Positions 25,089 through 33,519 of a DNA stretch of 34,370 nucleotides are shown here, piece after piece. The stretch lies in the NCBI RefSeq assembly GCF_016424485.1, contig NZ_JAELUP010000038.1:1-34370 (forward strand), written 5' to 3'. The stretch is from Paenibacillus roseus. GTDB lineage: Bacteria; Bacillota; Bacilli; Paenibacillales; Paenibacillaceae. A program made the translations under genes and the position numbers. The notes beneath the pieces are model-generated. The model was not told the origin of the DNA. It was given only the letters and a program-made list of their open reading frames with translations, and did no database searches. How positions within the stretch are numbered: the stretch's first letter is position 1; every line of letters begins with the position of its first letter.

Positions 25089-26222
25089 ATGTTTCAACCG
25101 AAATTTTCAAATACCATGAAGATGGTGAATAAGCTGCTGGAGATTCAGCGGTCGAGTGTTATTATCGATCAGTTACCGCTGCCCTTAGATATACTGGAAC
25201 AATTGCAGAAGGAAGCAAAAGAGACAACGGTATTACTTTCAACCAGGATGGAAGGGAATGATCTGGATGAACAGCAAAAACGTAAAGCTCTTTATCAAAG
25301 CAGTGACGTTGATGCAGAGCAAGAAGTATATAACCTCATGAAAGCAATTGATTTTCTAGAGGATTCCGAGCGTAGAAGCCTGCCAATTACGGAAGAATGG
25401 ATTAAAAAGCTACATGCGATTATCCGTATCTCCCATGGAAGACGTCCCAGGCTAAGCGAATACCGCACGGAGCAAAACAGAGTAGGAAATCGAAATCAGT
25501 CGGGGTTTTATATGCCACCAGAGTATACGGATGTTCCTGTCTTGATGGAGGACTTTGTCGCGTGGCTCAATGCCCGAGAAACACATGAACTGCCAGCGCC
25601 AATTCGGGCCGGTATAGCTATGTGGCAGTTTTTGACCATTCATCCTTATATGGACGGTAATGGAAGAACATCCAGAATGATTGCGACCTACATTCTGCGG
25701 CGGGGAAACTTTGGATTAAAGGGATTGTTCGTACTTGAGAACTTTTATGATCGGAACCTAAGCGATTATTATAAGGCGCTTCAAATGGGACTGGCGCATA
25801 ATTACTACTTTGGACGTCATGATGCGGACTTAACCGTTTGGCTGGAATATTTTTTGAATGGTCTGGCAGAGGTTTACACACAGGCTGCGGAAATTGTTCA
25901 AGAGAAGAACTCAGAGCTGCTTTGGGTAGAACCGGAACTGATCAGGCAACTGGATATCCAGCAGCGACAGCTGTTTAGGCAATTGGTATTCAGACAGGAC
26001 GAAATTACGACAACTGAAATCATGATGCTACTTGGTATAGGGGATCGGACAGCTAGGGAGAAAGTAAAGCAATGGATCGAAGGCGGCTTTTTACAGCCGA
26101 AAGACCCGAATGCTCAGCGAATACGAACCGTTATTTTATCGAAATGGTACGAGGAATTAGCTGACCAAATCAGAGATAATCCAGAGCATTATAGTTACTT
26201 GCTGTCAAAGGAAGAGCTATAG
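25089..26222 (+). CDS. Fic-family AMP-transferase with N-terminal inhibitory motif
   Basis: A 377-residue Fic protein, with GGGAGGGGATGTC before the ATG and TATAAT-like -10 near 25062. The catalytic motif is canonical, HPYMDGNGRTSR (residues 185-196), with His185 as base and Asp189/Asn191/Arg193 for Mg-ATP. STRMEG (51-56) fits the (S/T)xxxE(G/N) inhibitory helix of class II Fic proteins, whose Glu blocks ATP binding. A winged-helix-like C-terminal domain (ITTTEIMMLLGIGDRTAREKVKQW) follows. It probably AMPylates a cellular target and is self-restrained; no separate antitoxin gene is adjacent. Its position beside IS and Rpn relics suggests acquired DNA. Confidence 0.87.
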   Translation: MFQPKFSNTMKMVNKLLEIQRSSVIIDQLPLPLDILEQLQKEAKETTVLLSTRMEGNDLDEQQKRKALYQSSDVDAEQEVYNLMKAIDFLEDSERRSLPITEEWIKKLHAIIRISHGRRPRLSEYRTEQNRVGNRNQSGFYMPPEYTDVPVLMEDFVAWLNARETHELPAPIRAGIAMWQFLTIHPYMDGNGRTSRMIATYILRRGNFGLKGLFVLENFYDRNLSDYYKALQMGLAHNYYFGRHDADLTVWLEYFLNGLAEVYTQAAEIVQEKNSELLWVEPELIRQLDIQQRQLFRQLVFRQDEITTTEIMMLLGIGDRTAREKVKQWIEGGFLQPKDPNAQRIRTVILSKWYEELADQIRDNPEHYSYLLSKEEL

Positions 26223-26264
26223 TTTAACAAGCTAAAACATAAAACGAGTTAAAACTAAGAAAGT

Positions 26265-26285
26265 GCCATCCGGCAAACGGATGGC
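26265..26285 (-). terminator. Hairpin between Fic gene and PGGGNKR copy B
   Basis: GCCATCCG-GCAAA-CGGATGGC, a perfect 8-bp stem between convergent genes. T-rich sequence (ACTTTCTTAGTTTT) follows on the minus strand, so it more likely terminates copy B. Confidence 0.6.
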
Positions 26286-26300
26286 CCAAAGTCTCCACAC

Positions 26301-26822
26301 TTACTTTTTCACAAAACCCGTATTTTGTACATATGTCAAAAAAGATGTAAGATCGCTATAAGTCTTCTTTACAAAAGCTCTCTGATTGTCTGTTGACGGC
26401 GGTGTTGACGGTTCATGAGGAAGAAATGCAAGTATTAACACATTATAACCAGACAATTGATCAGCAGTCGGCAAACCTGTCGAACCCTCATTATAAGCAG
26501 AAGTATAAAGTACTGGAACACTTCCTTGAAGATGATTATACTTCCTATCATACTGCCTTTTATTTCCCCCACCCGGGTATAATACCTCGGCAGGAAATGC
26601 CACTCTTCCATTAGAAATACTGGTCCAGACTATGTCTATAGTAGGAGGTTTTAAAGGTGAATATGATGCAAACAGATTGAAATCGAAATCTAATGATCCA
26701 AATCCGCAGCCGGGACACTCATCCATTAGATGATTATACTTCCTATCATACTGCCTTTTATTTCCCCCACCCGGGTATAATACCTCGGCAGGAAATGCCA
26801 CGAATCTCATTGAACCTTCCAT
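26301..26822 (-). CDS. PGGGNKR-motif protein, copy B, with duplicated motif
   Basis: A 173-residue protein with the family motif twice: FVAFPAEVLYPGGGNKRQY at residues 7-25 and VAFPAEVLYPGGGNKRQY at 74-91, each followed by DRKYNHL. AAGGAGG lies before ATG 26822. Between the motifs, residues 33-71 (DECPGCGFGSLDFDFNLF..., TIDIVWT) resemble the end of an RlpA/expansin-like double-psi beta-barrel domain. After the second motif, VPVLYTSAYNEG...GYNVLILAFLP resembles the start of a GH18-type glycosidase, but the protein stops soon after. Neither fragment is a complete domain, so the product looks chimeric. There is no signal peptide. It may be a degraded pair of motif-tagged enzymes fused in frame, or a real two-module protein. 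Confidence 0.6.
   Translation of the reverse strand: MEGSMRFVAFPAEVLYPGGGNKRQYDRKYNHLMDECPGCGFGSLDFDFNLFASYSPLKPPTIDIVWTSISNGRVAFPAEVLYPGGGNKRQYDRKYNHLQGSVPVLYTSAYNEGSTGLPTADQLSGYNVLILAFLPHEPSTPPSTDNQRAFVKKTYSDLTSFLTYVQNTGFVKK
26531..26603 (-). repeat. 73-bp direct repeat, inner copy
   Basis: Identical to 26729-26801 over all 73 bases; encodes VAFPAEVLYPGGGNKRQY plus DRKYNH. The offset is 198 bp (66 codons), so the reading frame is kept. Confidence 0.95.
26729..26801 (-). repeat. 73-bp direct repeat, outer copy
   Basis: Perfect partner of 26531-26603, at the 5' end of the copy B gene. The bases beyond both ends differ, which marks a sharp repeat boundary. Confidence 0.95.
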
Positions 26823-26905
26823 ACATGTAGCCTCCTTGTGTGATTTTCAATCGTTTTTCCCTTCTTGTATCCAGGGCTCCTTACCTTATTATCCAGGAAC
26901 CTAGA
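26823..26905 (-). promoter_or_regulatory. Shortened conserved leader of copy B
   Basis: On the minus strand it contains TAGGTTCCT, GATAATA, GTAAGGAGCCCTGGATAC, a GAAGGGAAAAACGATTGAAAAT block and AAGGAGGCTACATG. These match the leaders of copies A and C in the same order, but with the segment holding the dyad loop and the CATAGAATA box lost and the GTTTCTTTTGAAGAC block missing. Promoter strength may differ from the other copies. Confidence 0.5.
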
Positions 26906-26992
26906 TTTCAGAAGTATTATCATATTCCGAATTATCCCATTGAATTTAAAAGACTCCCATCAATCACCTTGAAAAAGGGGATTTTCATCCCC

Positions 26993-27805
26993 TTACTTGT
27001 AATATCGAGCTCTATTACTCTTGAGAACAGCTTGCTCTGCGCTATTAAACGGGTTATTCCTCCCTCTCTTGTAACTGCCATACATAATAGAATGAGGATC
27101 AGAGTTGTGCGGAATTTTATACAAATGGGCAAGTTCATGAGTTAACGTCAATACAGTCTGCCAGAGACTTGAAATAAAGACCATTATAAAAGCACCTTTC
27201 CTAGCAATAAAGGATGGATTTAAATTTGCAATCGTTGTTCCCAGGTATTCAGGTCTCCCTGCATCATTCTTTGTAGTATTTTCATCGCCCGACAGGAATA
27301 AAGTAATCGCATTAGGGTGCTCAATTTGGTCACTAATATTGTCGATATATTGATGAGCTGTATTTCGTTTAAAAGATTTCGGCAGAAGAAAAATATCTTC
27401 AACCAGGAAATTAACATATGGGTTATAATATTTGTTTACATCCTCAAAAATTTGTTTGATGATAACAGAAACAATCTTTTTGGGGTGTTCAGAAACGAAC
27501 TGTTGGGCGATTTCTCCGACGATTTGCGGGGCGATTTTTTTAAAGATTTCATGATCCATTTGTCCAGCCTGTTTAGAAGCGTATTGCTTGGCTAACTCAT
27601 AAGCAGCTTGTCTGATGCGTTCAGCAACATGTTGTATGTTACTAATATAATCACTTTGTTCGTCCTGCTTTAAGTTTTTAAAAATTGCATGAATAAGATC
27701 ATATTTATAAAGACTTTGAACCTTATTTATGAATTGTTCATCTATATATACATATACTGGAGCACCTACAGGTGGTTCATAAGAATTCTTATCGTTCGGA
27801 GACAT
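26993..27805 (-). CDS. Metzincin-type zinc metalloprotease without signal peptide
   Basis: A 270-residue protein. The C-terminal part has HELAHLYKIPH (223-233) followed by Asp236 and a Met-turn SIMYG (239-243), the zinc-binding pattern HExxHxxGxxH/D of metzincins such as matrixins. Lys230 replaces the usual Gly, which normally allows the tight turn to the third His. The N-terminal 200 residues are helical and unassigned (KIVSVIIKQIFEDVNKYY). No signal peptide or membrane segment is visible, unusual for this mostly secreted group and consistent with action in the mother cell or on the spore. GAGGAG lies before ATG 27805. It lies between a capsid-like gene and copy B of the PGGGNKR family, all on the same strand. 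Confidence 0.65.
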   Translation of the reverse strand: MSPNDKNSYEPPVGAPVYVYIDEQFINKVQSLYKYDLIHAIFKNLKQDEQSDYISNIQHVAERIRQAAYELAKQYASKQAGQMDHEIFKKIAPQIVGEIAQQFVSEHPKKIVSVIIKQIFEDVNKYYNPYVNFLVEDIFLLPKSFKRNTAHQYIDNISDQIEHPNAITLFLSGDENTTKNDAGRPEYLGTTIANLNPSFIARKGAFIMVFISSLWQTVLTLTHELAHLYKIPHNSDPHSIMYGSYKRGRNNPFNSAEQAVLKSNRARYYK

Positions 27806-27850
27806 ACGATTTCACTCCTCATCTGAAAATTCTTCTAATAGACCATAGGT

Positions 27851-27991
27851 TTACGTGATAGCAATATTAACAACGCCAGAAAAGCAGGAATCGCTGGCCT
27901 TTGCAATCCCTACCGGCCAAGTGACAATTACAATCAACAGCGCAGAGGCGTCCTCATCAATAACTCTTCCATTAATCCGGGGTTCAATACG
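27851..27991 (-). pseudogene. In-frame duplicate of the capsid-like gene tail
   Basis: Directly after the TAA of the upstream gene the same frame stays open for 46 codons and ends in another TAA (27851-27853). It encodes IVIVTWPVGIAKASDSCFSG followed by VVNIAIT, clearly related to FVTWPVSISLATKAALSAVVNIAITP at the end of the upstream gene. It is either the last relic of a third capsid-like paralog or a tail duplication. Readthrough of the TAA would add a second copy of the C-terminal strand. Confidence 0.7.
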
Positions 27992-28852
27992 TTACGGTGT
28001 AATAGCAATATTAACAACGGCGGACAGCGCCGCTTTGGTGGCCAATGAGATACTTACCGGCCAGGTGACAAACACAATGATGGTCCCGTTATCAGGATCA
28101 TAGACTTGACGAATCCGAAACATGCTCCCATTCTCCTTAGGCGGAATGATCCCACACAGACCGTTCAAACCGAGACTTACAAACCACATATTCGTCGTGT
28201 CCACCCCGCATGCGCTGCAAGTGGGCTGCTGGTCATTCAGGCATATCGGCCAATCCTCGAAATTAGAGAACGATATTCCCGCATTATGAACGGCTTCTCT
28301 GTACAAAATGTAGCCAGTCGTATTCGTAATGATCTTGTTCTTCATCTCCGAAGTACGTATATAGCCCTTGGCACGATCGACGGCCTCCAGGGTGAGCGGT
28401 GTACCGCCAAGATTCACTACGTTGAAGGGATCGACCAGTTTTTTAAGTCCAGCGAATTCATTGGGATTGATGGCGGGGTTCCCGATCTCTAGTAGATTGA
28501 AGAACTTGTATAACAGACGCTGAATCGCCAACTTGATCTGAATGAGTACTAGGTTGTTCGTACCGGAACAAGTATCTAAAGCTTTGACTGAAATACGGAA
28601 GCTGGTTGCAAGGTCTATAAATGGATAGGTGATCGGTACATTCGGAATAGTTGTCTGATCAAGGAGCGGCGAGCCATAGCCTATAGTTCCGGCGTCTGGA
28701 AGAGCATCTGTGGCTACGGCCGTCAGCGCATTTCCCCTTATTTCATAGAATGGGAAGCACTCTAAGCCAGGAATTTCTTTCGACCAATTCTCAAGTAAGC
28801 CAGGTAACAATTCATCTGTCGATAAATACTGAGCCTCTCCGAGTAAGGGCAT
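27992..28852 (-). CDS. HK97-fold major-capsid-like protein 1
   Basis: A 286-residue protein with the segment order of HK97-type phage major capsid proteins. It has an N-arm (LSTDELLPGLLEN), FPFYEIRGNALTAV entering an E-loop-like region (40-75), and a long spine-helix-like segment (LVLIQIKLAIQRLLYKFFNLLEIGN, 101-125, key part RLLYKFFNLLEIGN). FAGLKKLVDP, TLEAVDRAKGYI, a PICLNDQQP loop, NMWFVSLGLNGLCGIIPP and a terminal TWPVSISLATKAALSAVVNIA follow. In phage proteins these match the GD-FxGL, TLDDLDxLI, GIPIxxxD, TSIYAVRFG-GVxGL and VGLAVxxPxSAARL blocks. AGAGGAGGC precedes the ATG. Related to 29952-30854. No other phage gene is present. It might form a shell or sit on the spore; that is inference. 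Confidence 0.7.
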   Translation of the reverse strand: MPLLGEAQYLSTDELLPGLLENWSKEIPGLECFPFYEIRGNALTAVATDALPDAGTIGYGSPLLDQTTIPNVPITYPFIDLATSFRISVKALDTCSGTNNLVLIQIKLAIQRLLYKFFNLLEIGNPAINPNEFAGLKKLVDPFNVVNLGGTPLTLEAVDRAKGYIRTSEMKNKIITNTTGYILYREAVHNAGISFSNFEDWPICLNDQQPTCSACGVDTTNMWFVSLGLNGLCGIIPPKENGSMFRIRQVYDPDNGTIIVFVTWPVSISLATKAALSAVVNIAITP

Positions 28853-28916
28853 TCTCGTTGCCTCCTCTCATGAAGTTTTCTTTATGCGAGTGACCTTGAT
28901 CTCATGAGAATACCGG

Positions 28917-29708
<792 letters not shown>

Positions 29709-29722
29709 TTATTTTAGGTTAA

Positions 29723-29754
29723 GAGGACATGAAATAAAACTATTTCATATCCTC
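29723..29754. promoter_or_regulatory. Inverted repeat upstream of the collagen gene
   Basis: GAGGACATGAAATA and TATTTCATATCCTC pair over 14 positions with one wobble around AAAC. No T-run follows, so an operator or upstream RNA hairpin is more likely than a terminator. On the minus strand between this and 29951 a relic frame (IVPADAEAEKDYTIKSFDD, ending TGA near 29785) has no start codon; it is not recognised. Confidence 0.45.
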
Positions 29755-29951
29755 GCCCAGCGATAAGTTTCATTTCGGAATTAATCAGAAATGATGAAAA
29801 ACTTTCCCTGATTTCTTACTATCATCAAAGGATTTAATAGTGTAATCCTTCTCAGCTTCAGCATCGGCTGGTACAATTGCCTGTTGCCGAAACTATTCCC
29901 CCCTATTTTATTAGTAATCTAACGCGGGGGGCTGCCAGTATTTCCCCTTCC

Positions 29952-30854
29952 TTACGCAATATTAGTTATTCCAGCAAGCGCCGATTCCGTAGCCAGGGCC
30001 AAGCCTATTGGCAAGAAGATCTGACCGACTGTCTCCGATCCATCTGGCATCGTCACTTGACGTTTCCGGAACAAGCTACCATCTTTAAGGTGAGGTACAA
30101 TCCCAAACAGTCCGTTAGGACCAGTATACGTGAACCAAATATTTGTGACAGGATTCCCTCCTAATACATGCTCTGGTTGTGCATCATTGATCAAGATCGG
30201 ACAGCCGTCGTAGATCATGACCTTCTGGGCAGGACCGTCCTGCAGCGGGATGAATTCTACGATTTCCGGAGTTATCCCTGCATCGTAGTGGGCCGTGCGA
30301 ATAGCCTCATAACCATGTTGATTGGTTGTGATGATGATAGGCGCCCCATTGTTCGCACGCACGTTCCCTTTTGCGATATCCAGATCTTTTAACGTGAGCG
30401 TAGCTCCTGCTTTATCCACCACATTGGCTGGATTAACGAGTTTAAGGAATCCGTCGAACTCATTCGGATTTGCCGTTGTATCGCCTACCTCAAGCAGTCT
30501 GCAGAATGCATATAACAAACGGCGATTTGCCAAGTCATCTTGAATTTCCTTTTGATTATTGATTGCACTATCTACATCTTGCGCTTCAGGTGCAACCTGA
30601 TAGGAAGTGGCCAGCTGCTTCAGAACAAAAAGTATTTGCGGATCTGGCATACTCGTCTGATCTGGAATCACAGTACCGAAGCCATTCGCTAAGGCATCTG
30701 GCAGCGCGGGTGTGCGGACAACTGCCAAGGCGTTTCCTGTAATTTGGAGCAAGAATAAAGCTTTCAGAATATCCAATCGTTTTGGAGCATTCTCTTGCAA
30801 GCCTGGCAACAAATGATTCGTAGACAATCGATTTGCTTCTTGATTTAATGACAT
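29952..30854 (-). CDS. HK97-fold major-capsid-like protein 2
   Basis: A 300-residue paralog of the protein at 27992-28852 with the same start (LST-x-x-LLPGL-x-EN) and the same block order. It has QITGNALAVVRTPALPDA (E-loop region), RRLLYAFCRLLEVGDTTANP (spine-helix-like), NEFDGFLKLVNPANVV, TLTLKDLDIAKGNV, MIYDGCPILINDAQP, NIWFTYTGPNGLFGIVP and IFLPIGLALATESALAGITNI. The match to phage major capsid blocks is clearer here than in protein 1. CAGGAG precedes the ATG, and a CATAAAGTA box lies 40 bp upstream. No prohead protease, scaffold or portal gene is nearby, so it is probably not part of a phage. Confidence 0.72.
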   Translation of the reverse strand: MSLNQEANRLSTNHLLPGLQENAPKRLDILKALFLLQITGNALAVVRTPALPDALANGFGTVIPDQTSMPDPQILFVLKQLATSYQVAPEAQDVDSAINNQKEIQDDLANRRLLYAFCRLLEVGDTTANPNEFDGFLKLVNPANVVDKAGATLTLKDLDIAKGNVRANNGAPIIITTNQHGYEAIRTAHYDAGITPEIVEFIPLQDGPAQKVMIYDGCPILINDAQPEHVLGGNPVTNIWFTYTGPNGLFGIVPHLKDGSLFRKRQVTMPDGSETVGQIFLPIGLALATESALAGITNIA

Positions 30855-30892
30855 CGTTATTCACTCCTGAATTTGTATTGGAACTACCCTAT

Positions 30893-30901
30893 TACTTTAT
30901 G
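30893..30901 (-). promoter_or_regulatory. Sigma-K-like -10 upstream of capsid-like gene 2
   Basis: CATAAAGTA on the minus strand fits CATANNNTA and lies about 40 bp before the ATG. With a matching box upstream of copies A and C this supports late sporulation expression, but the motif is short and no -35 is certain. Confidence 0.4.
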
Positions 30902-31043
30902 GATTAGATTAATAGAGCGACTCTTTCATTTACCTATATACTAAAAATTATAAAAAATAGATCATATTACCAATATAGACATCCAGCCACTTTTGCTTTT
31001 TTCTTGCCGATAACGGAGTCTTATTAAAACTTCCTTAAATGAT

Positions 31044-31071
31044 AAAAAATGCCCCGCCATGATGGAGGGAC
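31044..31071 (-). terminator. Terminator of PGGGNKR copy C
   Basis: On the minus strand CCCTCC and GGCGGG pair around a short loop with one mismatch, followed by ATTTTTT. It lies about 45 bp after the copy C stop. Confidence 0.5.
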
Positions 31072-31113
31072 ATAGAGTGTGGCTACTTCCTAAAAAATAA
31101 ATCTCGGAACATT

Positions 31114-31425
31114 TCAAATCTTCATACTATTGTTCATATTGCTTCTCCACCAGCAATAGTCCTTCCGCAGATCCGTAGACACATGGCGATCCCCTCCTAT
31201 TACTGAACCCTCAGAATTGTGTGAGGCATTGTGTGAGAATAACTTTACTAATTCTATACCACCGCCGCCGGTGACTCCGCCCCCGTCTACGTTGTTAGAT
31301 GATCCAGTATATGAAGGAGCTCCATCCCAATGATAATAAGACTGCCCATCATAATGCCTTTTATTTCCCCCACCCGGGTACAATACCTCTGCAGGAAATG
31401 CCACGAATCTCATTAAATCTTCCAT
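31114..31425 (-). CDS. Small PGGGNKR-motif protein, copy C
   Basis: A 103-residue protein starting MEDLMRFVAFPAEVLYPGGG, then NKRHY; residues 7-25 differ from copies A and B only by His for Gln. AAGGAGGCT lies before ATG 31425. The rest is unrelated to the other copies: a Tyr/Ser/Gly-rich stretch (DGQSYYHWDGAPSYTGSSNN), a Gly run (DGGGVTGGGG), and a charged tail with KDYCWWRSN. There is no signal peptide. It is the first gene of the minus-strand cluster that contains the capsid-like and collagen genes, and carries the full conserved leader. Function unknown. Confidence 0.65.
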   Translation of the reverse strand: MEDLMRFVAFPAEVLYPGGGNKRHYDGQSYYHWDGAPSYTGSSNNVDGGGVTGGGGIELVKLFSHNASHNSEGSVIGGDRHVSTDLRKDYCWWRSNMNNSMKI

Positions 31426-31600
31426 CCATGTAGCCTCCTTAAGTGTGATTGCGTGATTTTCAATCGTTTTCCCTTCTTCTTCATTGTCTTCAAAAGAAAC
31501 AGCATGCTCCTTACATCATTATTCTATGTAACCGATCCCCATTGCGACTCTATGGGTTCCTATTTTTGAAATAAATGATAGAGGAACCTATACGCAAGAA
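31426..31600 (-). promoter_or_regulatory. Conserved leader/promoter of copy C
   Basis: Matches the leader of copy A block by block. It has the CATAGAATA box (31520-31528) about 100 nt before the ATG, and a dyad at 31555-31588 (GGTTCCT...AGGAACC) whose loop ATCATTTATTTCAAAA is conserved. In copy A the flanking bases differ but still form a dyad (CCTAG...CTAGG). The 601-737 side of the window region up to 31737 holds nothing recognisable. Confidence 0.6.
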
Positions 31601-31737
31601 TTCAGACGTCATCGATTCCTGCTATCTTTTCACTCCTTCTTCCAGCTAATGCAAAGACCTATAGCATCCATAGTTTAACAACTCAAAATCTCATTTTAAA
31701 CATAGCTGCTGATCAAGTTATTATCTTTTGTTGGATG

Positions 31738-33351
31738 TCATTTCTTCCAATTTTCCACAAAATGATCTACCGCTGCCTGCTCAATTGCCAGCCCTTCCGT
31801 GTAACGCTCCATAAACAAAGCAAAGCCATGGACATCTGCGCTGTCAGGATAAACCTCTTGTCCTTCTGCATCCTTGAACACTTTAGTGGTAAGGTAATCA
31901 GCCAATCCCTCGTGCTGCTTCTTATTAACCATATAGGATGCCAAAATTGCCATTCCCCATGCGCCGCCCTCACCAGCCGTAGACATGACCGAAACAGGAA
32001 CATTCAGTGCTGCGGCACACATTTTTTGACCGACTAGCGGCGTCTTGAACAATCCGCCATGCGCCAAAATACGGTCAATCGTCACATGCTCCTTCTGTGT
32101 CAAAATATCCATCCCGAGCCTTAATGCAGCAAACGCGGTAAACAGATGTACTCTCATAAAGTTAGCCAGATTGAAGCGGCTTTCTGGAGAACGAACGAAC
32201 AGCGGACGACCTTTTGCAAGCCCGGTAATGTTCTCGCCTGAATAGTAGCCGTAGCTCAGTAAGCCGCCGCCATCAGCGTCTGCTTCCAGCGCTTTATTGA
32301 ACAGGACGCTGAATAATTGGTTCATATCGGGCTTTAACCCCATTGCTTCAGAAAATTCACGGAACAAGCCGAGCCATGCATTCATATCGCTGGAGCAGTT
32401 GTTAGCAAGAACCATGCCGACAGGACTGCCATCAGGTGTAGTCACGATGTCAATCTCAGAGTACACCGTGGATAAATCTTTCTCCAGTACAATCATGGCA
32501 AAAATCGACGTACCTACGGAAATATTGCCGGTACGCTTTTTCACACTATTCGTAGCGACCATGCCTGTTCCGGCATCGCCTTCTGGAGGGCATAGCGGAA
32601 TACCTGCTTGCAGGCTGCCTGATGGATCTAACAGTCCGGCCCCAGCCTCATTGAGATATCCAGCATGTTCACCTGCACTATAAACTTTAGGTAAAATATC
32701 TTTAAGATTCCACGGGTAGTCTTTATCGGCAATTAATTCGGCAAACTACTTCACCATCTCTTCATTATATTGTTGTGCAGACTCATCGATTGGGAACATA
32801 CCGGAGGCATTCCCTATGCCAAGAGCCTTGCTGCCAGTCAACAACCAATGAAGGTAACCCGACAAAGTCGTAATATAATCTATGTTAGTGACATGCTCTT
32901 CATCGTTCAAAATCGCTTGATACAAATGTGCAATGCTCCAGCGTTGAGGAATTTTAAACTGGAATTTTTCGGTTAGCTCCGATGCAGCTGTACTCGTTGT
33001 GGCATTGCGCCATGTACGGAACGGAACCAATAGCTCCCCTGACTGATCTAGCGCAATATAGCCTTGCATCATGGCAGAACATCCGATTGATCCGATTTTT
33101 TGCAGTGTTACGCTATAATTATTCTCAACCTCTTGCTTTAATTGGCGATAAGTTTCTTGCAACCCGTTAATCATTTCATTGAGATGGTAGGTCCAATAAC
33201 CGTCGATCAATTGATTTTCCCACTCGTAGCTGCTGGAAGCGATTGTTTCAAAATTGTAATCAATCAGTACGGCCTTGATTCGTGTGGATCCAAATTCGAT
33301 GCCAAGCGAGGTTTCTCCCCTGACTATCGCTTGTTTAATAGTTTGATCCAT
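31738..33351 (-). pseudogene. FGGY carbohydrate kinase with one in-frame TAG
   Basis: A continuous 537-codon frame for a kinase of the ribulokinase/xylulokinase type, interrupted only by TAG at 32746-32748. The first 201 residues contain the phosphate-1 loop (SLGIEFGSTRIKAVLID) and the substrate region (FRTWRNATTSTAA). Directly after TAG the frame continues [20 protein letters not shown], then [27 protein letters not shown] and [13 protein letters not shown]...[12 protein letters not shown], the C-terminal ATP domain. No other defect is seen, so the mutation looks recent; a single base change (such as AAG or CAG to TAG) would explain it. AGGAGGGG lies before ATG 33351. The XylR-like operator upstream suggests D-xylulose or L-ribulose metabolism. 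A sequencing error or suppressed stop remains possible. Confidence 0.8.
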
Positions 33352-33408
33352 GATGGCGTTGCCCCTCCTTTAAAATGTACGAGTATAAGTTTTGGTTATT
33401 ATGGTGTG

Positions 33409-33453
33409 ATAATAGCACCTTTTACTTAGTTTGTCTATTAAACAAACTAAGTT
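33409..33453 (-). promoter_or_regulatory. Promoter and XylR-like operator of the FGGY kinase
   Basis: ACTTAGTTTGT and ACAAACTAAGT (33425-33435, 33443-33453) form a perfect 11-bp dyad with a 7-nt spacer, matching the TTAGTTTGTT...AACAAACTAA type of XylR (ROK family) operators. On the minus strand TAGACA and TATTAT (33409-33414), about 18 bp apart, make a plausible promoter whose -35 overlaps the dyad. No intact xylR gene is in the window. Confidence 0.65.
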
Positions 33454-33519
33454 TTTATATGTAGCGGATCGCTGCCTTGCAGTAATGAAAAGCAGCGATG
33501 GATTGCTTCCATCGCCGCA

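Noticed and set aside
26531..26801. Palindromic coding element of the Rickettsia RPE type, or a MITE
   Set aside because: The 73-bp repeat is not a good palindrome and shows no target duplication; two of three loci have it at a constant N-terminal place with a shared leader.
26531..26801. CRISPR array
   Set aside because: Only two perfect copies, much longer than CRISPR repeats, in frame within a gene; no cas genes.
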